Assembly: GCA_033961575.1 (NCBI GenBank)
Contig: CM066737.1
Span: 48,770,771-48,834,770, forward strand
Origin: Aselliscus stoliczkanus
Taxonomy: Eukaryota > Chordata > Mammalia > Chiroptera > Hipposideridae
Reading direction: 5' to 3'
Length of the DNA stretch: 64,000 bases
Shown: piece after piece, positions 1-11,579 of the stretch
How positions within the stretch are numbered: the stretch's first letter is position 1
How the letters are laid out: each line of letters begins with the position of its first letter
Program-made: the position numbers and the translations under genes
The notes under the pieces: model-generated
Database searches by the model: none
Seen by the model: only the letters and a program-made list of their open reading frames with translations
Told to the model about the DNA's origin: nothing

Positions 1-19
1 TAAAAATTCATTAATAGTC

Positions 20-765
20 ATGAATAAACAAATGGAGCTCAGAATAAGGCAGCGCAGAAAGAAAATGAAAAGTCTCCAGAAAGGAAACATGTGACTTAAA
101 TGACAGAGAATTCAAGATTACAGTTCTTAAAAAACTCAATGAGATGCAAGAAAACACAGACAGGCAGTTTAATGAACTCAGAAACACAATCATAGAACAA
201 AATGAACACTTTACAAAAGAGATTGAAAATTTTCAAAAGGACCAAATACAATTTCTGGAGATTGAGAACTCAATAAAAGAAATGAAAAATGAAATAGTCA
301 CTTTAGGTAATAGAGCTGACCAGATGGAGGAAAGAATCAGTGACACTGAAGATAGAAATCTGGAAATGAAACAGATTGGAGAAGAGAAAGACTTGAGAGT
401 CAAAAGAAATGAAAGAACTCTACAATAATTTTGTGACTCCATCAGAAAGAGCAATATAAGAATAATGGGCAGGGCCAGCCGAGTGGCGCGGTGGTTAAGA
501 GCTGGCTTGGGACGCCAGCAGCCCCGGTTCGGATCCCACATATAAGGGCCAGTGGCACTGCCCTCAAAAAAGAAAAAAAAAGCAAATAGAACACTTAATT
601 ACTTCAATCTCAACAGGTTTTCTCTAATATATCCAGCAAAGATATCCTTTACATATGAAGGAGGAATAAAGACCTTTCCAGACATTCAGAAATGAGGGAA
701 ATTTCTATCACACGACCTGCACTACAAGAAATGCTGAGGGAGGCTACTTGACCTGAAACAAAAAA
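20..765 (+). pseudogene. L1 ORF1 remnant (RNA-binding chaperone), broken
   Basis: The longest intact part, 144-428, encodes about 94 residues of a charged, Glu/Lys/Asn-rich coiled coil, as in the N-terminal half of L1 ORF1p, which trimerises and packages L1 RNA. After about 470 a SINE has replaced much of the conserved RNA-recognition region. Only the end of that region and part of the C-terminal domain can be followed (about 585-740), with frameshifts. There is no usable start codon, because the 5' end lies beyond or at the window edge. The assignment rests on similarity to the better preserved copies at 44617-45550 and, antisense, at 26380-27290 in this window. Confidence 0.8.
472..581 (+). 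mobile_element. tRNA-derived SINE (short form) in L1 ORF1
   Basis: It has the head GGCCAGCCGAGTGGCGCGG, a box A-like TGG..GGTTAAG segment, box B GGTTCGGATCC, then the common tail GTGGCACTGCCCTC and an A-rich end. It interrupts the L1 ORF1 and coincides with loss of part of that ORF. Confidence 0.93.
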
Positions 766-2856
766 GCAAAAGAATACAAAACCATTAGTAGTATTACGAA
801 TGGACAGACAGAAGCAGGAAATGTCAACCACTACACCCAATAAGACACTATACACTTAAACATAACATACAGAATAAAGAAGAAAAAGAAAACAATAAAA
901 AAAGAGGAAAAAGAGAACTTGCTACTGCACCACAGAAATCAACGTCCAGCATAAATAGGGATAATTTGTGACAACAAAAACATAATGGGGAGAGAGTAAA
1001 TGTCTGAACTGGCAAAAGGGTATGGAAAAAGGAAGCCTGCTGAAGTAAATGGAATACTCTAAATGTGAAACTTTCTTTTACATAAACTTAATGGTAACCA
1101 CACAAAATAATCCAGGACTGAAATACATAACAATAAAAAGAGGAAAAAAAAACACAGGGAAAAATGATAGAATACTACAACACTGATATAATAGACAGCA
1201 ACAAGAAGGCAAAGGAAAAATGGAGACACTGTCCTACCAGAAAACCAAAGATAGAATGATAGGACATCCTAATGTATCAATAATCACCCTAAATATAAAT
1301 GGACTGAACTCACCAATAAGAAGGCACAGAGTAGCAGACTGAATAAAAAAACGAAACCCAACCATATAGAAAATATACAAAGCAACTACTAACAGAACTA
1401 AAGGGAGAAATGGACCTAAACAAAATTAGAGTAGGGGACCCAAATACATCGTTGATAGCTATGAATAGATCATCCAAACAGAAAATAAATTAAGAAACAT
1501 CAACCTAAATCACATATTAGATGAAATGGACAAAATTGACAATTATAGAGCACTTCATCCTAGAACATCAGACTCTACATTCTTTTTTTGTGTACATGGA
1601 ACATTCTCAAGGGTAGACCACATATTGGGACACAAAACTAGCCTCAGCAAATTTAAGAAGATTGAAATTATACTAAGCATATTCTCGGATTCTGAGGTTT
1701 TAAAATTGGATATGAAATGCAAAAGGAAACCAGTGAAAACCACAAATATGTGGAGATTAGACCACATAGTTTTAAGGAACCACTGGGTCCAAGAAGAAAT
1801 AAGAGGAGAGATTGAAAGATATATGGAAACAAATGAGAATGAAAATACATACTACCAAAATTTTGGGGATGCAGAGAAAGCAGTTTTAAGAGGTAAATTT
1901 ATATCACTACAAGCCTATCTCAAGAAACAAGAATAATCCCAGATAAATAACATCATGTTACACCTTAAAGAACTAGATAAAGAAGAACAAATGAAACCCA
2001 AAGTCAGTAGAAGGAAGGAAATAATAAAAATCTGAACAGAAGCAAATGAAATAGAGAAGAAAAAGACAATAGAAAAAAAATCACTGCAACAAAGAGCTGG
2101 TTCTTTGAAAAGATTAATAAAATTGACAAACACTTGGCTAGACTTACTAAGATAAAAAGAGAAAAGACACAAATAAACAAAACCAGAAATGAAAGAGGGG
2201 AAGTTACCTCAGATGCCACTGAAATACAAAGGATCACCCAAGAATACTATGAAGCATTACATGCCACCAAATTGAATAACCGAGAAGAAATGGATATGTT
2301 CTTTGAAATATATAGCCTTCCGAAGCTGAGTTAAGAAGATGGAAAATCTAAATAGGTTGATCAAGTAAGGAAATTGAATCAATCATCCAAAACCTTCCCA
2401 AAAGCAACAGTCCAGGACCAGATGGCTTCACTAGTGAATTGTACCAAACATTTAAAGAGGATCTAATACCTGTCCTACTCAAACTCTTCCAAAAAATTAA
2501 AGAAAAGACAATACTCCCTAACTCATTTCATGAGACAAACATTACCCTGATACCAAAACCAGGTAAGAATAACAGAAAACAGAAATTACATACCAATATC
2601 CCTGATTAATACAGATGCAAAAATCCTAAACAAAATTCTAGCATATAGAATGCACCAATGTATTAAACAGATTATACATCACTACTAAGTAGGGTTCATC
2701 CAAGGGGCCAAGGATGATTCTACATATGCAAATTGATCAATGTGATACATCACATAACCAAAATAAAGGACAAAAATCATATGATTATATCAAGAGATGT
2801 AGAAAAGTGTTTGATAAGATACAATATCCATTTATGATTAAAACACTTAATAATTT

Positions 2857-2960
2857 GGGCCGGTCAAGTGGCGCAGTGCTTAAGAGCTGGCATGGGACAC
2901 CAGCAGCCCCAGTTCAGATCCCACATATGAGGGCCAGTGACACTAACCTCTAAAAAAAAG
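2857..2960 (+). mobile_element. tRNA-derived SINE in L1 ORF2
   Basis: Short-form SINE with a diverged head (GGGCCGGTCAAGTGG). It is flanked by a perfect 14-bp target-site duplication, AAAACACTTAATAA, at 2840-2853 and 2961-2974. It splits the reverse-transcriptase region of the host L1. Confidence 0.95.
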
Positions 2961-4254
2961 AAAACACTTAATAAAATGGGCATAGAAGAAAAATACCTTG
3001 ACATAATAAAGACTATATATAAAAACCCCTCAGCTACACTGCTATTCAACATATAATAGTATTAGAAGTCCTAGCAAGAACAATCAAGCAAGAGAAAGAA
3101 ATAAAAGGCATCTGAATTGGGAATGCAGAAGTTAAATTGTCTTTTTTTTGCAGATGACATGACTCTATATATAGAAAACTGTGAAGACCCCACAAAAAAC
3201 TATTAGAACCATAAACTGATACAGTAAAGTTGCCAGTAAAAAATCAACATGCAGAAGTCCATTGCATTCCTATATACTTATTAATAATGAAATCTCAGAA
3301 ACAGAATTTTAAAAAATTCCTTTTGCAATAGCAACAAAAATAATAAAATACCTAGGAATGAACTTAACCAAGGATGCAAAAGACCTATATACTGAAAAAT
3401 AAAGACATTTTTAGAAGAAATTAAAGAAGACACACAAAAAAGGGAAGACATTCTGTGTTCCTGGATTGTAAGAATCAGCATAATTAAAAGGCCATGTTAC
3501 TCAATGCAATATACAGATTTAATGCAATCTCCATCAAAATCCCAATGTCACTATTTAAAGAACTAGAACAAAAACTCATCGGATTTGTATAGTACCACAA
3601 AAGACCCAAATAGCCAAAGCAATCCTATGAAAAAAACAACAACACTGGAGGTACCACACTCCCTGTCTTCAGCTTGTACTACAGGGCAACAATAATCAAA
3701 ATAGTATGCTATTGGCAGAAAAACAAACACAACAAACCAATGGAATAGAATTGAGAACCCAGAAATAAACCCACATAAATATGGACTGATAATTTTCAAC
3801 AAAGAAGCCAAAACATACAATGAAGAAAAGACAGCCTCTTCAATAAATGGTGCTGAGAGAACTGGAAAGCCATGTGCAAAACACTGAAACTAGACTGCTG
3901 TCACCGTGTACAAAAATTAACACAAAATGGATCAAAAACCTGAAAATAAGACCTGAAACAATAAACTGCATAGACGAAAGCATAGGTAGTAAACTTATGG
4001 ACCTTGGGTTCAAAGAGGATTTTATGAATTTGACTTCAAAGGCAAGGGAAGTAAAAGCTAAAATAAATGAATGGGACTACATTAAACTGAAAAGCTTCTG
4101 CACAGCAAAGGAAACCATGGACAAAATAAAGAGGCAACGAACTGAATAGAAGATTTTTGCAAACAATATGTCCGATAAGGGACTAATATCAAAAATATAT
4201 AAGGAACTCATACAACTCAGGAACAAAAAACAATCCAATTAATAAATGGGCAGA

Positions 4255-4380
4255 GGGCCGGCCGAGTGGCGTGGTGGTTAAGCACCAGCTTGGGAAGCCA
4301 GCGGCCCCCGTTTGGGTCCCACATATGAGGGCTAGTGACACTGCCCTAAAAACACACACACACACACACAAAAAAAAAAA
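4255..4380 (+). mobile_element. tRNA-derived SINE, first of a pair at one target site
   Basis: Complete short SINE. Its tail has grown into an (AC)n tract (about 4351-4369) followed by an A-run. The target motif AAATGGGCAGAG precedes it (from 4244) and follows it (4381), where a second SINE begins. Confidence 0.94.
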
Positions 4381-4391
4381 AAATGGGCAGA

Positions 4392-4516
4392 GGGTCCAGC
4401 CGAGTGGCGCGGTGGTTAAGCGCTGGCTTGGGAAGCCACTGGCCCCGGTTCGGGTCCCACATATGAGGGACAGTTACACTGACTTCAGAAGAAAAAAATA
4501 AAAATAAATAAATAAA
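4392..4516 (+). mobile_element. tRNA-derived SINE, second of a pair at one target site
   Basis: Complete short SINE with box B GGTTCGGGTCC and a tail of AAATA-type repeats. It is flanked by AAATGGGCAGAGG on the left (4381) and again on the right (about 4518), where the host L1 resumes. Confidence 0.94.
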
Positions 4517-5407
4517 AAATGGGCAGAGGACCTGAGTAGACATTTCTCTAACAGGACATACAAATGGCCAATGGACATATGAATAAATGCTCAACATCAC
4601 TAATCATCAGAGAAATGCAAATAAAAATCACAATGAGATATCACCTCACACCAGTTAGAATGGCCATCTTCAATAGGACAAGTAATATCAAGAGTTGGAT
4701 GGGCTGTGGAGAAAAAGTAATCCTCATACACTGTTGGTGGGAATGCAGACTGGTGCAGTCGCTGTGAAAGATAGTGTTGAGTTTTCTCAAGAAATTAAGA
4801 ATAGAATTACCATATGACACAGCAATCCCTCTCCTGGGTGTCTACCCAACAAATCTGAAAACCTTTATCCATAAAGATATATGTGTTCTGATGTTCATTG
4901 CAGCTTTTTTTTTTTACAGTTGCCAAGACATGGAAACAACCAAAGTGTCCTTCAATAGATGATTGGATAACGATGTTGTGATATATATGTACACAATCGA
5001 ATACTGTTCTGCCATAAGAAAAAATGAAATAGTGCCATTTGTGACAGCATGGATGGATCTTGAGATTATTATGCTAAACAAAATAAGTCAGATAGAAAAA
5101 GTCAAGAACCATATGATTTCACTGGTATTTGGCATATAAAACTGAAAACAAAGGAACAAGACGAAAAATGAAGAAACAAAAACTCATAGACACAGGCAAT
5201 AGTTTAGTGGTTACCAGAGGGTTAGATGGGAGGGGTGTGGTAGATGAGGGTAAAAGGGATCAAACACATTGTGAGGGAAGGAGAACTGACTCTGGGTTAT
5301 GAACACACAATGTGATATACAGATGATGTATTACAGAATTGTACACCTGAAACCCATGTAACTTTATGAACAATTGTCACCCCAATAAATTTTAATTAGA
5401 AAAAAAA

Positions 5408-5660
5408 TGGCATTGAGTTGAAAAAGAATCAGTCTTTTTACCATCACTCTATAGGAGGGTACAATGAACTAAAAATGAATGTCAGATCTTAGCACCTGTG
5501 CCTTTCTAGCATCACGTCTGCCTAACACAGTAGTTAGAAATGAATATATATATAGTGGCTCAGGTGAATCCATGGAGTAGCAAAGAGAGAAACCGCCTAC
5601 AACTTCCTCTTTGGGGTATTGTTTAAGCTTTAAAACTGTTTGTAATGGAGACCAAAATTG
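5408..5660. other. Unique sequence, nothing recognised
   Basis: No reading frame, SINE head or recognisable repeat is seen here. It begins just after the L1 A-tail and may include the original insertion target. Confidence 0.5.
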
Positions 5661-6075
5661 ACAATAGCTTTAACAATCAGAAGTTTATTTCTCTTTTACA
5701 TTACAGTCTGGAAGTAGGCAGTCCGGGCTGCATGGTTGCATGGCGACTCTGCTGCATGAGGTAGTCCAAGGATCCAGGCACCTTCTATCTTTTGGCTCAA
5801 ACAACCCTAGTCTGTTTCCCATATCCACATGGCTCAAAATTGCTCTCCACAATGTCCAATAATCAAATAGCAGGGTGAAGGAAGTAGTAGAAGGAGGAGG
5901 CAATCCATCCTTCTAAGAGTTTGAATAGGAGGTTCTTCATGTCTCTCCTAGCTGCATCCCATTGGCTTTAACTGAATCACATGACCATAACTAGCTGCAA
6001 GTAAGCCTGGGTCTATGTGCCCAACTAATAATCTTCTTACTTTGGAAGAAGGGGAGAATTAACATAATGGAACAC
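5661..6075. repeat. Probable ancient interspersed repeat, family not determined
   Basis: This stretch reads like a diverged placental-mammal repeat with phrases such as CACATGACCATAACTAGCTGCAAG and GGAAGAAGGGGAGAAT that I associate with an old, widely copied element. I cannot name the family by eye. It contains no open frame of interest. Confidence 0.4.
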
Positions 6076-6141
6076 TGAACAGTCTTTAAAAATACTTCAT
6101 ATCTTTGAGTTTTTATAGGAAAATTATCAACCTGCTTGCCT

Positions 6142-6199
6142 TCTGACCATAAATGCCCCTAGGCAGCATTTCTGACCATAAGTACACCTAGACAGCATT
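6142..6199. repeat. Two-copy 29-bp tandem repeat
   Basis: Two imperfect copies of a 29-bp unit starting TCTGACCATAA and ending CAGCATTT lie head to tail (6142-6170 and 6171-6199). Confidence 0.75.
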
Positions 6200-7139
6200 T
6201 ATAGCCACTAACGCAGGTCTGCTCCAATGATACTTTCAGTTGTGAAATCCTTGAAATTCTTTCATACTCTTTGGTAAGTAGCTACTGCTCTAAGACCCTC
6301 CACTAATGATCCCTGCTGGCCCATCCCCTCCTGCCCTGCACTATACTTTCCATGATCCAGCAACTAAAGGACTAAGGCCAGGGTCAGCAAAGAGCTTAGG
6401 AAACCTGCTCCAGGGCTAAGCCATTGTTCATTCTAATTGGTTACTACAGTCCAGTTCAGGTGGTAACCTGTTTCGACTCTTACCCCTATGCTAAAGATGA
6501 AGGGATACTCCAGCAGGAAGTTTACTCAGGATTCTTCAGTCCTTTGATCATGAATAACTGAGACCTAGTATTTGCAAACATGCCACAAACCTGATCATGG
6601 TTGACACTATGTCTTGGTTTTTCTATCTCTAAAATGTGAGAGATTCCTTTTGTAAATATCGGTAAGTCTGGAAGTTGGCGAGGGAAGGAACTGGTGATGT
6701 CATTAAACAAATACAAAGATATAACAATAAAGAATGGCATCCTGACTCTAGTCAAAGGGAAATTTAAGAGAGATCATTCCAAAAAGAGAGCCACTGAATG
6801 AGGTTTTAAAAGACAGAGCCAGGGTTAGGAATGGGAAAACAGAAGAGACAGTTTCCTGCAAGAAAATAAAATGAAAAAGACAGCAAGGCTAGATGGAGTC
6901 TCTAAGCTGCAATACTGGTATCTTAAAAGACAAAATTATAAATAAGTACACTCCCCTCACCCAGGCAGAGAGAGGCCTGCTGATTGGCCTCCTTTCTGGA
7001 GGAATACTAAACATATAGTATGTGTGGAGACACAAAGTAATGTCATAAAGCTAATCATGCCCCGATGGACACTTTGCCCATCAATATTCAGGCTGTCTTC
7101 CCACTCCCAAGGAAGCAGAGCAAGAAAACCAGTCTCCAG
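6200..7139. other. Unique intergenic or intronic sequence
   Basis: No gene, RNA gene or young repeat is seen. Short open frames here show no recognisable domain. Confidence 0.5.
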
Positions 7140-7285
7140 CAAGTTCCTTAGCCTCTGTGAGCCTTGGTGGTTTTTATCTGTAAAACAAGGCTAATCCAAT
7201 GGACCTTTCATGGTGGTTGTGAGGTTTAAACGAGAAAATGCATATACCTATCCTGTAGCACTGGTAAATGATAGGTACTCAGAAA
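7140..7285 (+). repeat. MIR SINE fragment
   Basis: It follows the MIR core and 3' half: CTCTGTGAGCCT, then TCTGTAAAACAAGG, GGTTGTGAGGTTTAAACGAG and a GTAAATGATAGGTACTCAG-like end. This is an old mammal-wide tRNA-derived SINE. Confidence 0.8.
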
Positions 7286-7957
7286 TTTTCACTTCCCTCT
7301 TCCTCAATTCTTGGACATTTCTACGTCAATGGTTATTACCATGAATAAGAATTTAAGCTCGACCCAGACCTCCTACCTGACTTTTCATTCTAAGGCTTTC
7401 TGAAAGGCAGTATTAAAAGTAGCAAATTGTTTGCTCTATAAAACCCAACCCTGGATCATGACACCCCATTTGCCATATCACCTCTGTTCCTTGCCCAAGA
7501 CTGCAGAGCTGTGCTGGAATAACCACACCAACATGCCCATTGGTGCTGCATGATCTGCAGATTCACCTGAATCCTCAACATGGAACTACCCTTTGGCCTG
7601 TCTCATCTCCTCAGCAGTCACATTCATTCTCCACACCCTTTCAACTTTTATCAGTCTTAGCATCACCACCAGTCTCTCTCCAACACAGACCATCTCTTCT
7701 CAGAGTCACTAAGAACATGAATACTGTCTAAAAGTTTATCTCTATCTCCACTGCTCTTCTATCTCTTTGCATCCTGATTTGCAGAATAGGAGTCCTCCCT
7801 CTTGCCCAAACTTAATCATTCCACCTGTACATGGGTTCCATACTTTTTATACACTGAGAACTATGCCCCATCTCTTATCCTTTCTCCCTCTTGTATTTTT
7901 AACCAGTCTCTCTCTCTACTAGTTCCTTCTCATCATCATTTTAAACATGTTTAAATA
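7286..7957. other. Unique sequence, CT-rich
   Basis: No gene or identifiable repeat. The sequence is pyrimidine-rich around 7600-7900. The open stretch at 7540-7731 has no features of a real protein. Confidence 0.5.
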
Positions 7958-8038
7958 TGGGGCTGTTGGAAAAATCATGATGTATTTTTTCTATGTTTTT
8001 CATTGCAAAAGTGCATCATGATTTTTCCGACAACCCAA
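7958..8038. mobile_element. 81-bp mariner-type MITE
   Basis: The element is almost wholly a hairpin of terminal inverted repeats. The left end is TGGGGCTGTTGGAAAAATCA and the right end reads TTGGGTTGTCGGAAAAATCA in complement. It is flanked by TA on both sides (7956-7957, 8039-8040), the mariner target duplication. A second copy lies at 62221-62300 in opposite orientation. It encodes no protein and needs a transposase in trans. Confidence 0.9.
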
Positions 8039-8045
8039 TATCTAT

Positions 8046-8550
8046 TGTCTTCTTTAAATTGAGATATAATTGACATATAACATTATATAAGTTTCAGGTG
8101 CACAACATAATGATTTGATATTTATATATATTGTGAAGTGATCACCACAAGTCCAGTTAACATCCACTATACATAGTTACAATTTTTTCTCATGATGAGA
8201 ACTTGTAAGATTTACTCTCTTAGTAACTTTCAAATACACAATACTCTATTTTAAGTTATAGTAACAATGCTGCACATTATATCACATGTCTTATTTATTT
8301 TATACCTGGAAATTTGTATCTTTTGACCCCCTTCACCCATTTGGACTACCCTCCACCCCTGCCTCGGACAACCAACCACCAATCTGTTTTCTGTATCACT
8401 GAGCTCAGTTTGGTTGTTTGTTTTAGATCTCACATGTAAGCAAGATCATATGGTATTTGTTTTCTTCCGTATGATTAATTAATTAGCATAATGTCCTCAA
8501 GGTCCATCCCTGTCATTGCAAAAGGCAGGATCTCCTTCTTTTATTTTTCT
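8046..8550 (-). mobile_element. Old L1 3'-end fragment (L1MA-like), antisense
   Basis: The sequence follows an old L1 3' UTR and end of ORF2 in reverse: GAGATATAATTGACATATAA, then GTGATCACCACAAG, then CTCAAGGTCCATCCCTGTCA. It ends where an apparent reverse-transcribed transcript end begins (about 8555). Confidence 0.8.
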
Positions 8551-8554
8551 TTCT

Positions 8555-8657
8555 TTTTTTTGTCATAAGGTAGTTTTATTTACTTGCAGCAAGTATAGGA
8601 GACAGATGGTTGAATTCCTGTCGAGTTCATCTTGTTTACAGCTGCATCTGCAAAATA
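8555..8657 (-). pseudogene. Possible 3' end of a processed transcript (retrocopy fragment)
   Basis: On the minus strand the sequence contains AATAAA (about 8577-8582) followed after roughly 12 bases by an A-rich run, like the cleaved and polyadenylated end of an mRNA. It sits inside an old L1 fragment and a SINE has landed at its upstream side. Upstream of the signal is a short open stretch of about 24 codons ending in a stop, with no recognised match. The source gene was not identified, and the A-run could be coincidental. Confidence 0.35.
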
Positions 8658-8672
8658 CTGTGTTACATTTTT

Positions 8673-8768
8673 TTTTGAGGGCAGTGTGACTGGCCCTCAT
8701 ATGTGGAAACCGAACCAGGCCACTGGCTTCCCAAGCCAGCGCTTAACCACCGCACCACTCGGCCTGCC
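8673..8768 (-). mobile_element. tRNA-derived SINE, antisense
   Basis: Short SINE read in reverse, from TTTTTGAGGGCAGTG to CGGCCTGCC. A perfect 15-bp target duplication, CTGTGTTACATTTTT, is at 8658-8672 and 8769-8783. Confidence 0.95.
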
Positions 8769-8783
8769 CTGTGTTACATTTTT

Positions 8784-9362
8784 AAAAAGGTTTTTATTAA
8801 AATATAGTTAACATACCATTTTATATTAATTTCAGCTATATACCATAGTTATTCAACATTTATATACCTAAAGAGGTGATCACCATGGTAAGTCCAGCAA
8901 CCATCTGACACCATAAAACAATATCATAATATTATTGAAAATTTTCCCTATACTGTACATTAAATCCCATATTATTTTTGTTTTATACCTGGAAATTTGA
9001 ACCACTTATTCAACTTCACCTTTTTTCCCGTCATTTAAAAAATTTTCAATTGCAGTTGACATTCAATATTTTTTATATTAGTTTCACTTCTACAGTATAG
9101 TGGTTAGACATTTGTATAATTTAAGCAGTGATCTCCTGACTAGGCTAGTACACACCTGGCACAGGACATAGTTATTACTATGTCACAGACATGTTCCCTA
9201 TGCTTTACTTTACATCCCCATGACTATTTTGTAACTACCAATTTGTAAGTCTTAATCACTTCACCCCGTTCCCTAAACTTCCTCCCATCTGACAACCATC
9301 AGCTTGTTCCCTGGTTCCATTCCCAGTCTGTTTCTGTTTTCCAAGTTTGTTTCTTCATTTAT
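8784..9362 (-). mobile_element. L1 3' UTR fragment, antisense, with internal repeats
   Basis: This is an antisense old L1 3' end. Two related blocks (about 8901-8995 and 9160-9260) share the pattern ATTATTG..CCCTATGCT..ACATCCCCATGACT, repeating a unit seen again at 31096-31640. No coding sequence. Confidence 0.75.
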
Positions 9363-11552
9363 TTTTATATTTCATTTTGTTTATGTGGCACATTATGTTA
9401 ATTTGAAGATATTGAACCAACCTTGCATGAGGAACAAATTCCACTTGATCATGGTTTATGATCTTTTTAATGTACTTTTGAATTTGGTTTGCTAATATCT
9501 TGTTGATGATTTTTGCATCTATTGTTCATCACAGATATTTTTTTTGTAATGTCTTTGTCTGGTATAGGAATCAAGGCAATGGTGGCCTGGTACAATGAAA
9601 TTGGGAGAATTCCTTCCTCTTGAATTTTTTGGAATAGTTTGAAAAAGGATAGTTGTTAATTCTTTTTTGAAAGATTGGTAAAATTCACCTGTGAAGTCCA
9701 GGACTTTTGCTTGTTGGAAGCTTGTTGATTACTGATTCGATTTTGTTGGTGGTAATCAGGCTGTTCAGATTTTCTGCGTCTTATTGATTCAGTATTGTAA
9801 GATTGTAGGTTTTTAGGATTTTATCCATTTTTCCCTCAGATTATCCAATTTGTTGGCGTATAGTTTCTTATAGTATTTTCTTAAAATATTTTGTATTTCT
9901 GTGGGGTCTCTTGTCGCTTCTCTTCTTTCATTTCTCATTTTATTTAAATGAGTCCTCTCACTTGTTTTTTTCTTGGAGTCTGGTTAAAAGCTTGTCAATT
10001 TTATTTATCTTTACAAGAAAACAAGCTCTTGGTTTCATTGATCTGTTGTATTTTTCTCTATATTTGTTCTTTTTTTTTTCACTGTGGTATTTATCATTTC
10101 CTTCCTTGTACTTACTCTGGGTTTTGTTTGGTGTTCTTTTTCCAGTTCCCTTAAGTGTAAAATTAAAGCGTTTATTTGAGATTTTCTTGTTTCTTGAAGT
10201 AGGCATGCATGACTATGAATTTCCCTCTTAGAACTGCTTTTGTTGTGTCCCATAGATTTTGGGTCACTGTGTTTTCATTTTGTTTATCTGAAGGTATCTT
10301 TTGATTTCTTCCTTGGTCTCATTGTTGACCCATTGATTATTTAGTAGCATGTTATTTAGCCTCCATATATTTGTGTAGTTTTTGGTATTTTTGCCTTAAA
10401 ATTGATTTCTAGTTTAATGTTATTGTTGTCAGAGAACACTCTTGATACAATTTCAATCTTCTTAAATTTATTGAGACTTGTGTTGTGGCCTAACACGTCG
10501 TCTGTCTTGGAAAATATTCCCTGTGCAGTTGAAAGAAGGAATATATATTCTGCTGCTTATAATATCAATTACATCTATCTGGTCTAGTATTTCATTTAAG
10601 GGTTGCTGTTTCTGTATTTATTTTCTGTCTGGAAGATCTATCCATTGGTATCAGTGGGGTGTTAAAGTCCCTACAATGACTGTGTTACTGCTGACCTCTA
10701 CCTTTATGTCAGTAGATATTTGCTTTATATATTTAGGAGCTCCTATGTTGGGTGCATAGATTATGTCCTCTTGTTAATTGATCCCTTTATTATTATGTTA
10801 TGTCTCTCTTTGTCTCTTATTATAGTCTTCCATTTAAAGTCTATTTTGTCCAATATAAGTATTGCTGAACCATCTTTTTTTAAAATTTCTATTTGCATGA
10901 AATATCATTTCCTCAAACGTCAATAAAACAAAAAGGCAGCCTACTGAATGGGAGAAGATATTTGCCAACAATATATCTGATAAGAGGTTAATATCCAAAA
11001 TTTATAAAACACTCATGCAACTCAAGACCAAAAAAGCAAACAACCCAATTAAAAAATGAGCAGAGGATATGACGAGGCATTTCTCTAAAAAGGACATACA
11101 GATGGCCAACAGGCATATGAAAAAATGTTCAACCTCACAAATCATCAGAGAAATGCAAATAAAAACCACAATGAGATACTACCTCACTCCAGTCAGAATG
11201 GCTATAATCAATAAATCAACAAACAACAAGTGCTGGTGAGGTTGTGGAGAAAAGGGAACCCTGGTGCACTGTTGGTGGGACTGCAGATTGGTGCAGGCAT
11301 TATGGAAATCAGTATGGGGGTATCTCAAAAAACTGGAAATGGAACTACAGTATGACCCAGCAATTCCACTCTTGGGTATCTACCCAGAAGAATCCAAGAC
11401 AGTAATTCAAAAAAATATATGCAACCCTATGTGTAGTGCAGTGCTATTTACAATAGCCAAGACTTGGAAACAACCGAAATGCCCATCGGTACATGACTGG
11501 ATTAAGAAACTGTAGTACATTTATACAATGTACCGCTATGAAGAAGAATGAA

Positions 11553-11579
11553 GTGACACTGCCCTCAAAAAAAAAAAAA
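11553..11579 (+). mobile_element. Extremely 5'-truncated SINE (14 bp plus A-tail)
   Basis: Only GTGACACTGCCCTC and 13 A residues remain. These are flanked by a perfect 13-bp duplication of the L1 host, GAAGAAGAATGAA, at 11540-11552 and 11580-11592. The tail matches the 3' end of the short SINE family in this window. Confidence 0.88.

Larger units (their letters stand above)
1250..5140 (+). pseudogene. L1 ORF2 remnant (endonuclease / reverse transcriptase), broken
   Basis: ORF2p nicks target DNA and reverse-transcribes L1 RNA. The endonuclease start is recognisable near 1275, with the SIITLNINGLNSP-like motif. The best open piece is 1526-1936 (136 residues), covering the endonuclease C-terminus and linker. 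The reverse transcriptase follows in pieces: a SPGPDGF motif near 2410-2430 and the catalytic FADD box near 3151-3175. Another open piece, 3847-4149, covers the region after the reverse transcriptase. The frame is broken many times and carries three SINEs. No product can be made. Confidence 0.85.
1..5407 (+). mobile_element. LINE-1 (family A), decayed, 5' end outside the window
   Basis: This sense L1 runs from the ORF1 coiled-coil region at the window edge to a 3' UTR that ends in a CAATAAATTTT signal and an A-run near 5400. The order is L1-typical: ORF1, spacer, ORF2 endonuclease, reverse transcriptase, C-terminal region, 3' UTR. Stops, frameshifts and deletions are spread throughout, and part of the endonuclease region around 1380-1500 is missing. 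Four SINEs interrupt it, at about 472, 2857, 4255 and 4392. It has the same 3' UTR type as the L1s at 21010-28400 (antisense) and 43511-58145. The element is dead. Confidence 0.92.

Noticed and set aside
4255..4362. tRNA gene candidates at the SINE heads
   Set aside because: Box A and box B are present, but the acceptor stem does not close and each head is joined to a SINE tail with target duplications.
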